DNA of 17,873 bases from Bacteroidales bacterium UBA1628 (GTDB lineage: Bacteria > Bacteroidota > Bacteroidia > Bacteroidales > UBA932): contig DCMG01000116.1 of assembly GCA_002321335.1 (NCBI GenBank), forward strand, positions 1-17,873, in the 5' to 3' direction. Shown here in pieces: positions 1 through 7,729 of this stretch (within the stretch, counting starts at the first letter, position 1; each line of letters begins with the position of its first letter). Below the pieces are notes generated by a model that saw only the letters and a list, made by a program, of their open reading frames with translations, did no database searches and was not told the origin of the DNA. Made by a program: the position numbers and the translations under genes.

Positions 1-1227
1 TGGAGAAAAGTGTATGAATCCCCTGAATTGCAGAAACTCATAGACGCGGCTTTGAATTATAACAAGGACGTACTCATCGCAGCGGAGCGTTTGAAGGAAA
101 TGGAATATAAGTACCGTGTGCAGAGAGCCGCCCAACTGCCTTCTGTTTCGATGAAAGGCTACGCGCAGAACGATCATAGTAATTATGGGGGAACCGATTC
201 CGAACCGGATGACCCCGAGTTCGGAGTCAAGGCTTCGCTTCAGTGGGAGGTTGATTTCTGGGGACGGCTGAAGTGGTCCAAGAGAGAGAAACTGGCTGAT
301 TATCTGGGTACTGTCGAGGCTCAGAAGGCTGTGAGGATGAGTATTATCGCCAGCGTGGCCTCAGCCTACTACGAACTGGTGGGGTTGGACAAGAAACTTG
401 AGATTGTCACCAACACGTTGGTCACGAGACAGAAGTCCGTGAACCAGGCCAAACTTCGTGCGGAAGGCGGACTGACATCGGAAATCCCTTATCAGCAGGC
501 TCTTGTGGAATTGGCTTCCGCAGAGGCTATGGTCCCTGATCTACAAAGGCAGATAGCGTTGAAAGAGAGTGAATTGTGCTTCATCACCGGATCGTATCCT
601 AAAGAGGTCGAGCGTGTGGCCGGGTCATTGGAGATGCCAAAGACCGCTGTTCCATCCGGTGTGCTGTCCGACATTCTCAAACGCAGACCGGATCTGATGA
701 AATCCGAGAATGATCTTCGCGCTGCCGAGGCCCGTGTCGGGGTGGCTATGGCTGAAAGGTTCCCGTCTTTTGTCATCAACCTTGGAGCGGGCGGAGAGAA
801 CGATGCCCTCAAGGATTTCCTGAAATCTCCGTTCTGGTTCACTGGAGCCACACTGGCGTCCCCAGTCTTCGAGTTCGGCAAGCGTCGGTCTGCCTTCAAG
901 GCCGCTGTGGCTTCCTACGAGCAGTCCAGACTGAAGTATGAAAAGGATGTGATGCAGGCTTTCAGAGAAGTGTATGACGCGACGGTGACTTTCCGTTCCG
1001 CCCGTTCCAACACCGATGTGAAGGAGGAGATGGAGCGTGCGTCCAAGAAGTATGTCGTGCTGGCCAACAGCCAGTACATAAACGGCGTGATCAGTTATAT
1101 GGACGTTCTTGACGCCCAAAGAAAGTATCTTGCCTCTCAGCTTGAGCTGAGCGAGGCCAGAACAAAAGAGAACCTCTCCGTGGTGAACCTCTACAAAGTT
1201 CTCGGCGGCGGGTGGAATGACTTTTAA
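1..1227 (+). CDS. RND efflux outer-membrane factor, TolC/OprM (NodT) family, 5'-truncated
   Basis: Outer-membrane channel of a tripartite RND-type efflux pump; it would form a trimeric barrel and periplasmic tunnel docking with a membrane-fusion protein and an inner-membrane pump, which should lie upstream, outside the window. The frame is open from base 1 (W-R-K before the GTG at position 10), so that GTG is probably internal and the gene starts off the left edge. Two copies of the outer-membrane efflux repeat are visible. The first has W-E-V-D-F-W-G-R-L followed by a long helix with A-S-A-Y-Y-E-L. The second has R-R-P-D-L-M followed by A-E-A-R-V-G-V-A-M-A-E-R-F-P-S, the signature of this family. 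About 408 residues are present of an expected 450-480, so only the signal peptide and the first strands are missing. Family call is firm; substrate is unknown. Confidence 0.93.
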   Translation, partial: WRKVYESPELQKLIDAALNYNKDVLIAAERLKEMEYKYRVQRAAQLPSVSMKGYAQNDHSNYGGTDSEPDDPEFGVKASLQWEVDFWGRLKWSKREKLADYLGTVEAQKAVRMSIIASVASAYYELVGLDKKLEIVTNTLVTRQKSVNQAKLRAEGGLTSEIPYQQALVELASAEAMVPDLQRQIALKESELCFITGSYPKEVERVAGSLEMPKTAVPSGVLSDILKRRPDLMKSENDLRAAEARVGVAMAERFPSFVINLGAGGENDALKDFLKSPFWFTGATLASPVFEFGKRRSAFKAAVASYEQSRLKYEKDVMQAFREVYDATVTFRSARSNTDVKEEMERASKKYVVLANSQYINGVISYMDVLDAQRKYLASQLELSEARTKENLSVVNLYKVLGGGWNDF

Positions 1228-1361
1228 ATATCTACTTTATAGTGGCGATAGTGTTGACTGTTTTCTCATTCAATCTGATTCTCTCCTGCGTCCTCGCCGT
1301 CTTCTTCATCTGCCAGTTCATCACCGCCGACCTCCAGTCGTTCATCTACTTCCAGTTCTGA
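1217..1361 (+). pseudogene. Small single-pass membrane protein ORF, probably frameshifted
   Basis: An ATG at 1217 overlaps the end of the efflux gene by 11 nt, the arrangement expected of a translationally coupled downstream gene. It begins M-T-F-K-Y-L-L, but that frame then becomes rich in Arg, His and Pro with no protein-like character. One base removed near the CTTTATA at 1235-1241 joins this start to another frame (about 1239-1361) that encodes a strongly hydrophobic helix, I-V-A-I-V-L-T-V-F-S-F-N then L-I-L-S-C-V-L-A-V-F-F, and ends F-I-Y-F-Q-F before TGA at 1359-1361. The joined product would be about 47 residues: one Lys, one membrane helix and a short tail. Alternatively the intact 39-codon ORF from GTG at 1242 is the real gene, but it has no evident ribosome binding site. 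It could be a real frameshift, a sequencing error or chance. I recognise no family. Confidence 0.4.
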
Positions 1362-1636
1362 TGGTATTGAATAATGTGCGGTTTGCCACGAAAACATGGC
1401 TGTCGGGGCGAAACATAAGGTCTATGGTGATAGAAATATGTCAATAAATATCCACTTATTTGCTTTTCTTTTTATATTCAATGCTCTGATTGTTAGTTGA
1501 ATGACTGTATTATGCTTCCACATCGTCCACTTATGCATGTTTGCGGTGAACATCGGAAAAGCAAAAAACTCTAACTTTGTAATATCCCGAGGAATGTCCA
1601 AGGGAATTTGTTTACACAACTAATAATCAATCATAC
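1362..1636. other. AT-rich intergenic spacer upstream of the susC-like gene
   Basis: No convincing gene on either strand; the open frames here have shadow-like composition. I see no strong T-tailed terminator for the efflux gene. The only recognisable signal is the promoter-like element at 1572-1579. The 275-nt length leaves room for an operator for the utilization-locus regulator, but no clear palindrome or repeat was found. Confidence 0.6.
1572..1579 (+). promoter_or_regulatory. Bacteroidota -7 promoter element (TAACTTTG)
   Basis: TAACTTTG matches the Bacteroidota -7 consensus TAnnTTTG exactly. It lies 57 nt before the ATG of the susC-like gene. No TTG sits at the usual spacing of about 19-21 nt; the nearest upstream TTTG (1540-1543) is 28 nt away. 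A weak -33 would fit a promoter that needs an activator, as is common for polysaccharide loci. Confidence 0.5.
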
Positions 1637-4615
1637 ATGAGAAAGTATCTTACTATGCTCGTGCTGCTGGTGGCCGGATACACCGCGCTTGCGCAGCAGC
1701 ATTCTGTAAAAGGCACTGTAGTTGACTCTCAAGGGAATCCTGTGATAGGGATGACCGTGATGGAGAAAGGTACACAGAATGGTACCACTACAGACGCCGA
1801 TGGTAACTATCTTCTGACTCTCACCACTGGCGGGGGAACAGTTGAGTTTAACGCTCTTGGCTACAAACCTGTCACTGAACAAGTAGCGGGCAGGAGTGTC
1901 ATCAATGTCACTGTGCAGGAAGAGGCGATTGCCCTCGATGCGGTTGTGGCCATAGGTTATGGCACGGTTCGTAAGAGAGACCTCACCACTGCCGTATCTA
2001 CAGTTTCGAACGAGGATATGCAGATGCGTCCGGTCTCCGAGGCTTCGGGTTTCATTCAAGGAAAGGTCGCCGGAGTGACTGTGCAACAGACAAGCGGACT
2101 TCCGGGCAGCGGAATGACAGTCCGCGTGCGTGGAGCCTCGTCAATCGCGTCTACAAACGATCCTCTCTATGTGGTTGACGGAGTTCCGGTAGGCACGGGA
2201 AACTATGCGATTGCATATCTCTCCCCTCAGGACATCGAGACGATGCAGATTCTTAAAGATGCGTCTTCCGCCGCGATTTATGGTTCGAGAGCCGCTAACG
2301 GTGTGATTCTCATAACCACGAAACAAGGAAAGAAGAGCAAAGGACCGCAGATTTCGTTCAACGCTTCCGTCGGGCTCGCCAATGTCGCAAAGACCTACGA
2401 TGTGCTTAATGTTCAGGAATACAAAGAACTGATGGATGAACTTGGCGCCGTTTCCCTGCCTGACGGACTCAAGGATGAAACCGACTGGTTCAAGGAGACC
2501 TACAAGACAGGAATCAACCAGAATTACCAGCTTTCTGTGTCCAATGCGACAGACAATATGCGCTATTATGTCAGCGGCGGCTACACCGACGAGGAGGGAA
2601 TCCTCCCTGTCGCCTACAACAAGAGGGTGAATGTCAAGGCGAGTATGGATTCAGACCTGTACAAGTGGATAAATGTTGGTGCCGACGTGGCGTATTCGCA
2701 CTACAGGAACAACGGCATCATCTCCGGAACGGGATCAAACCGCGCCGGCGTCGTGCTTTCCGTAATCAACACTCCGACCTACGCCAAGCCTTGGAGCGAG
2801 ACCAACCCGAACTGGTACTGGACAGAGTTCTATGGTGCCAACCTCACAACTCCTTCGGAGAACTTGGCCCGCACGGAGAACAACTACAGCCAGACTGATC
2901 GTCTTCTGCTCACAGGGCACGCCATCATCAAGTTCCATCCGAACTTCCAGTTCAAATCCACCGTGACTATGGACCGCAGGTGGGTGCACGATTACACCTT
3001 CCTCGACCCGATCAAGACATCCCACGGCCGCACTCAGCACGGAGAGGCCGAATCCAAAAGAAGCGACGATATAAGGATGGTCTATGACAACATTTTCACT
3101 TACAACAACACCTGGAATGCGAAGCACAACTTCGAGGCCATGGCCGGAACATCGGCGACGACCTCCAGATGGGAGAACCTCAGCGGCTCACGCAGCCATT
3201 TCTCGCCTGACTACAACAACGTCATTTTCGGAATCAACGGCGGAAACAAGGGTGGTCTCAGGGGGCAGTCCCAGGGTTACTCAGAATGGGCTATAATGTC
3301 CTACCTCGCGCGGGTTTCCTACAATTACGACAATCGCTACTACCTCACCGCCAATTTCCGTGCGGACGGGTCCTCAAAGCTCGCGCCAGGACACCGTTGG
3401 GGACTCTTCCCTTCCGTTTCGGCGGCCTGGAGAATCTCAGGTGAGAACTTCATGAAGGACATCAGTTGGATTGATGACCTGAAGATCCGCGCGGGCTGGG
3501 GGCAGCAGGGAAATCAGGCCGGTTTGGATGACTATGCTTGGGTACAGATGTACGGCATGAACTATTCCGATTGGACAGAGGCGGCTAATGCCGATGCGGT
3601 TCCCACACTCGGCGCCAAGACCAACATCGGGAACAAGGACTTGACTTGGGAGACCACCACGCAGACCAATGTCGGAATCGACTGGTCAATGTTTAACGGC
3701 CGTCTTACCCTTACCCTTGACGGTTACTACAAGTACACGAAGAACCTTCTTATGAATGTGCCACTTCCGGCTCCGAACCCTTCGATTTACAGGAACGAGG
3801 GCGAGATGTCGAACTGGGGACTCGAGCTTGCGCTCAGTTCCGTGAACATCGACCGGAATGACTGGAGGTGGACAACCGACTTCAACATCTCGATGAACCG
3901 CAACCGTCTTGAGAAACTTTCTCTCCAACAGGTCTATTACTACACCCAGACCTCAGAGGCTCTTAGCGAGTATGTCGTCAGGATGACTCCGGGGCAGCCA
4001 CTTTCCAAGTTCTGGGGATATACCGCACAAGGTGTTGATCCAGAGACGGGAATGGTTATTTATGAGGACCGCAACGGCGACGGCAAGATCAACGTCTCCG
4101 ACAAACACTACATCGGTGACGCCAATCCTCTGTTCACGGCCGGAATGACAAACACCATAAGTTGGAAAGGCTTGAGTCTCAGCTTCCTCCTGACATCTTC
4201 CGTCGGCAACGACATCTACAACGCCTCTAAGATAGAGATGGTGGGAATGTACTCTGGTGCCAATCAGATCAAGGACGTGGTCAGGCGTTGGAGGGTTCCG
4301 GGACAGGAGACCGACATACCGAAGGCCGGCGAACTTGACAACCTCAAGGCTTCCACAAGATGGATTGAGGATGGCTCTTACTTGAAAGTCAAGAATATAA
4401 CACTTTCTTATGACATCGTCCACCCGGCTCTGAAAAAGGCGAACATTTCGAGGATACGTCCGTACATCACGCTTGACAACATGATCACGCTCACGAAGTA
4501 TTCGGGCTACGATCCAGAGATGAGCCAGTACACGTCAGCCACGAGTATGGGTATAGATTGGGGAACCTACCCTTGCGTGAAGACCGTCCTGTTTGGAGTT
4601 AACGTTGAATTCTAA
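1637..4615 (+). CDS. SusC/RagA-family TonB-linked outer-membrane transporter
   Basis: TonB-dependent outer-membrane barrel that imports oligosaccharides captured by its SusD-like lid. Signal peptide at residues 1-19 (cleavage after A-L-A). A carboxypeptidase-regulatory-like domain spans about 22-100 (V-K-G-T-V-V-D-S-Q-G-N-P-V to T-D-A-D-G-N-Y). A TonB-box-like segment V-V-A-I-G-Y-G-T follows. The plug has the SusC hallmarks D-P-L-Y-V-V-D-G-V-P-V, I-L-K-D-A-S-S-A-A-I-Y-G-S-R-A-A-N-G-V and I-T-T-K-Q-G. The rest is a beta-barrel ending V-L-F-G-V-N-V-E-F, with the terminal Phe expected for barrel insertion. At 992 aa it has normal family length. There is no STN domain, so anti-sigma signalling is not expected. 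First gene of a four-gene operon, 13 nt before the susD-like gene. The oligosaccharide specificity can only be inferred from the GH30 neighbour. Confidence 0.96.
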   Translation: MRKYLTMLVLLVAGYTALAQQHSVKGTVVDSQGNPVIGMTVMEKGTQNGTTTDADGNYLLTLTTGGGTVEFNALGYKPVTEQVAGRSVINVTVQEEAIALDAVVAIGYGTVRKRDLTTAVSTVSNEDMQMRPVSEASGFIQGKVAGVTVQQTSGLPGSGMTVRVRGASSIASTNDPLYVVDGVPVGTGNYAIAYLSPQDIETMQILKDASSAAIYGSRAANGVILITTKQGKKSKGPQISFNASVGLANVAKTYDVLNVQEYKELMDELGAVSLPDGLKDETDWFKETYKTGINQNYQLSVSNATDNMRYYVSGGYTDEEGILPVAYNKRVNVKASMDSDLYKWINVGADVAYSHYRNNGIISGTGSNRAGVVLSVINTPTYAKPWSETNPNWYWTEFYGANLTTPSENLARTENNYSQTDRLLLTGHAIIKFHPNFQFKSTVTMDRRWVHDYTFLDPIKTSHGRTQHGEAESKRSDDIRMVYDNIFTYNNTWNAKHNFEAMAGTSATTSRWENLSGSRSHFSPDYNNVIFGINGGNKGGLRGQSQGYSEWAIMSYLARVSYNYDNRYYLTANFRADGSSKLAPGHRWGLFPSVSAAWRISGENFMKDISWIDDLKIRAGWGQQGNQAGLDDYAWVQMYGMNYSDWTEAANADAVPTLGAKTNIGNKDLTWETTTQTNVGIDWSMFNGRLTLTLDGYYKYTKNLLMNVPLPAPNPSIYRNEGEMSNWGLELALSSVNIDRNDWRWTTDFNISMNRNRLEKLSLQQVYYYTQTSEALSEYVVRMTPGQPLSKFWGYTAQGVDPETGMVIYEDRNGDGKINVSDKHYIGDANPLFTAGMTNTISWKGLSLSFLLTSSVGNDIYNASKIEMVGMYSGANQIKDVVRRWRVPGQETDIPKAGELDNLKASTRWIEDGSYLKVKNITLSYDIVHPALKKANISRIRPYITLDNMITLTKYSGYDPEMSQYTSATSMGIDWGTYPCVKTVLFGVNVEF

Positions 4616-4628
4616 AAGATTTGGAAAT

Positions 4629-6137
4629 ATGAAGAAGAAATATATTCTTACGGCAATGCTTTCAGTGCTTGCTTTTTCCTCCTGCGACCTTGACCTCTTC
4701 CCGGAGACAAGCTACAACGAGGGCAATGTCGAGGTCACGGATGACGGTGGCGAGTCGCAGTATAAGACCCGGGCTGACATGGAGGGACTGAGGAATGCGA
4801 TTTATCAGGATTGGGTCAAGGATATTCAGGAAAAAGGTTACCTCGACTGGCTTGTCTATGCGGATTGTCGCGCTGACAATGCCTATGGCGGAAACCCTGG
4901 CACGGGAGAACTGATGGCAATTGAGGCCAACCGCCAGGACGGGGAGAACAAGAACGTGCAGAGGGACTGGGACTGGTACCTCGGTCAGGTCAGCAACTGC
5001 AACAACATTATCCTGAACATCGACCGCATCAAGGAGGCTGATGCGACGATGACAGACAAAGAGTGGCGCGAATGGAAGTCTGAGGCCTATTGCTGGAGGG
5101 CATGGAATCTCTTCCAGATGTCTCAGATCTGGGGCGATATTCCTTTAGTGAACTCGATTCCTCCGGCGATCACCGCCGAGAACATAGAGGAGGTCTATAA
5201 GGAATACTATCCGGCTCGGACCTCTCGTGAGGATGTCTATAAGCGGATTATAGAAGAGCTTGAGTTCGCGGCGGAGAACGCACCGGACGTTGACCCTTCC
5301 AACAAGTTCCTGTTTACCAAGGGCTTCGCTCACGGAATGCTCGCGAGAATCTTTGCGGAGGAGACTTGCCGCGACTGGGCGAAGGTCGAGGAGCACTGCA
5401 AGGCTGTCGAGGGAATGGGGTATAAACTCGTGGATGACTATGGTCAGATGTGGGCATACGACGAGACAGATGCGGTGCGAAACACCTCCGAGTCCATCTT
5501 TGAGGTCACCTACACCCGCGGCAGCGGCAACTGGGTGTGGATGATGTTCCATCGCAACGCCTACAATCCGAGTGACAGTTACAGTTGGATAAAGTGGATC
5601 ACTCCTTCCCGTGACCTTGTCGCCGCATACGAGAAAGAGGGAGACACGGAAAGAAAGAACGCCTGCATCTGCGAGGACGAGGCAACCTGGTCCAACTACT
5701 ATCCTGCCAATAAGTACAAGTTTATGCACAAAGTTCCGACCAATGCCTCAAGCATCATCCTGATGCGTCTTGGGGAGATATATCTGCTTCATGCCGAGGC
5801 TCTTGCGAAGACGGGAGACATCAAGGGCGCGATCGGTTATGTGAACGACATCCGCAAGCGGGCAGGCATAGCCGCTATTCCTGTGCCGTCTACGGAGGAA
5901 GAGGCCATTGATGCCATTCTTCACGAGCGCCGTCTTGAACTGGCATTCGAGGGATTCCGCTTCTTTGATCTTCTCCGCCATGGTTTCGAGAGGGTGAAGG
6001 CGGTGCACGATGCGATGCCTCAGAAGGACAGCTACTGGCAGCCGAGACTTCCGCTTACTCCTGAGACGGTTCTGATGCCTGTTCCTCAGACGGCTCTGGA
6101 CAATAATCCGAGCCTTAACCCGAATGCTGGATATTGA
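4629..6137 (+). CDS. SusD/RagB-family glycan-binding surface lipoprotein
   Basis: Surface lipoprotein that forms the hinged lid of the SusC-like transporter and binds the glycan. I place the start at ATG 4629, not the upstream in-frame TTG at 4593: from there the protein opens with a lipoprotein signal peptide (M-K-K-K-Y-I then L-S-V-L-A-F-S-S-C, lipid Cys at residue 19). The residues after Cys are acidic (D-L-D), typical of Bacteroidota surface export. Family hallmarks are W-R-A-W-N-L-F-Q-M-S-Q-I-W-G-D-I-P-L-V (about 156-174) in the TPR-like core, N-D-I-R-K-R-A-G-I (about 406), H-E-R-R-L-E-L-A-F-E-G-F-R-F-F-D-L-L-R-H (about 432-451) and the C-terminal N-N-P-S-L-N-P-N-A-G-Y. At 502 aa it has normal length. 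It is 25 nt from the next gene. Confidence 0.96.
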   Translation: MKKKYILTAMLSVLAFSSCDLDLFPETSYNEGNVEVTDDGGESQYKTRADMEGLRNAIYQDWVKDIQEKGYLDWLVYADCRADNAYGGNPGTGELMAIEANRQDGENKNVQRDWDWYLGQVSNCNNIILNIDRIKEADATMTDKEWREWKSEAYCWRAWNLFQMSQIWGDIPLVNSIPPAITAENIEEVYKEYYPARTSREDVYKRIIEELEFAAENAPDVDPSNKFLFTKGFAHGMLARIFAEETCRDWAKVEEHCKAVEGMGYKLVDDYGQMWAYDETDAVRNTSESIFEVTYTRGSGNWVWMMFHRNAYNPSDSYSWIKWITPSRDLVAAYEKEGDTERKNACICEDEATWSNYYPANKYKFMHKVPTNASSIILMRLGEIYLLHAEALAKTGDIKGAIGYVNDIRKRAGIAAIPVPSTEEEAIDAILHERRLELAFEGFRFFDLLRHGFERVKAVHDAMPQKDSYWQPRLPLTPETVLMPVPQTALDNNPSLNPNAGY

Positions 6138-6162
6138 TGGTAAAAAGATAGTCGGAGATTTT

Positions 6163-7707
6163 ATGAAATTTAGAATCAGATTACTACTTGCGGCACTTGT
6201 CTGTGCCCTTCCTGTTGCTTGCCACAGCGGCCAATCCGGAGAAGATGGCGGAGAGACCGGTGGGACGGGACAACCTGAAACGCCGCAGCCCGCTGTTTCT
6301 GATGTTGTTGCCTACACCACGACCGCCGATGGCCGTCAGCTTTTCATCAGGAGCGGCTTCGACTTCGCTAAACCAGGCAGTATGAGTCCGAACCAGGTAA
6401 GGTATGAGGCTGACGCTTCAGCGAAAAAGATCGAAGGTTTCGGCCTTGCCGTCACCACAGCTTCCGCCTACAACCTTCTTAAGATGACCAAGGAAGACCG
6501 CAAGGCTTTTCTCACTGAACTTTTCTCCCCTACGGAGGGGCTCGGCTCGAGTCTCATCAGGGTGAGCATCGGTGCGTCCGACTTCTGTCTGAAGGATGAA
6601 TACACCTGGTGTGACGAGAAGGGTATGGAGAATTTCGCCGTCGCGGCGGAGGACAGAGACTATCTTTTCCCGATTCTGAAGGAGATATATTCAATCAATC
6701 CGGACGTGAAGATAATAGGCTCTCCGTGGTCCTGCCCGCTTTGGATGAAAGGTGGCTACTATGGGTACGAGGGTTATGATCAGGCCACCCTTGAGAAGGA
6801 TTTCCCTAACTGGACAAGTGGGCGTCTGAAGCCATCGTGCTATGGGGCTTACGCTTCGTATTTTGTGGAATGGATCAAGACAATGAAGGCTCAAGGCTTC
6901 AAGATCCATGCGGTAACAATGCAGAACGAGCCTCTGAACCACGGAAATTCCATGTCAATGTATATGCCTTGGCGCGATCAGAAGGAGTTCATCAAGGTTC
7001 TCGGGCCGGCTCTCGAAAAAGCGGGACTCTCGGACGTGAAGGTTCTTTTGTTTGACCACAACTACAATTACGATGACAAGTCCGACCAGATCAACTATCC
7101 GCTGCACATCTATGCCGACAAGGAAGCCTATGAATGGGCGGACGGCTCGGCATGGCACAGTTACGGAGGAGATGTTTCCGAATTAGACAACATTGCGGCC
7201 GCCTATCCGGAGAAGGACATATATTTCACTGAGGCTTCTATAGGTGAATGGAATTACAAATTCGACTTTTGTCTGCTTAACGATTTCTCCTCGATTTTCC
7301 TTGGCACTCTCAAGCGCGGAGGAAAGGGCGTGACCCTGTGGAACCTGATGTTGGATGACAAGAACGGTCCCTACAGCCCTCACAACGGCTCCTGCAAGAC
7401 TTGTTACGGAGGCGTGACCATAAGTTCTTCCGACTACCGCACCATAAAGCGCAACACCCATTGGTACAATGTCGCTCATGCGAGCGCGGTGGTGAAGCCC
7501 GGAGCCGGGATGATGAAAATCAGCGGCTATGAGCCACCGTCCGGAACCGAAGTGCAGATGTTCGCCAACCCTGACGGGACAATCGGAGCGCTTGTCTGCA
7601 ACAAGTCATCAGAAGACCGGAAGGTCGTGTTCGGCGCGGACAGTTACACCGTGAACCTCAATGTTCCGGCAAAGAGCATTGTGTCCGCGTTGTGGAAAGA
7701 CAAATGA
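6163..7707 (+). CDS. GH30 family glycoside hydrolase lipoprotein (candidate endo-beta-1,6-glucanase)
   Basis: Retaining glycosidase of clan GH-A; it would cleave the polysaccharide imported by the locus. The start is ATG 6163, giving a lipoprotein signal peptide with L-P-V-A-C (lipid Cys 20) and a Gly/Glu/Pro-rich linker (about 21-45). The upstream in-frame start at 6124 would overlap the susD-like gene and bury the signal. GH30 signatures are G-F-G-L-A-V-T-T-A-S-A (about 91), I-R-V-S-I-G-A-S-D-F, S-P-W-S-C-P-L-W-M-K (187-196), the acid/base in M-Q-N-E-P (Glu256) and the nucleophile in Y-F-T-E-A (Glu357). A gap of 101 residues between the two glutamates is usual. A C-terminal beta-sandwich (about 440-514) completes the fold. 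GH30 covers glucosylceramidase, beta-1,6-glucanase and xylanase activities. A PUL containing SusC, SusD, GH30 and a surface binding protein recalls the beta-1,6-glucan locus of Bacteroides thetaiotaomicron, but the subfamily is inferred. Confidence 0.9.
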   Translation: MKFRIRLLLAALVCALPVACHSGQSGEDGGETGGTGQPETPQPAVSDVVAYTTTADGRQLFIRSGFDFAKPGSMSPNQVRYEADASAKKIEGFGLAVTTASAYNLLKMTKEDRKAFLTELFSPTEGLGSSLIRVSIGASDFCLKDEYTWCDEKGMENFAVAAEDRDYLFPILKEIYSINPDVKIIGSPWSCPLWMKGGYYGYEGYDQATLEKDFPNWTSGRLKPSCYGAYASYFVEWIKTMKAQGFKIHAVTMQNEPLNHGNSMSMYMPWRDQKEFIKVLGPALEKAGLSDVKVLLFDHNYNYDDKSDQINYPLHIYADKEAYEWADGSAWHSYGGDVSELDNIAAAYPEKDIYFTEASIGEWNYKFDFCLLNDFSSIFLGTLKRGGKGVTLWNLMLDDKNGPYSPHNGSCKTCYGGVTISSSDYRTIKRNTHWYNVAHASAVVKPGAGMMKISGYEPPSGTEVQMFANPDGTIGALVCNKSSEDRKVVFGADSYTVNLNVPAKSIVSALWKDK

Positions 7708-7729
7708 TGTGTAAATAATTAATGACAAA

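Noticed and set aside
1217..1447. 76-codon + strand frame from the ATG at 1217
   Set aside because: After the first seven codons it is rich in Arg, His and Pro, typical of an off-frame reading; the hydrophobic frame beside it is the protein-like one.
1422..1619. Minus-strand 65-codon frame in the spacer before susC
   Set aside because: No recognisable domain, composition reflects AT-rich DNA, and it covers the likely promoter region.
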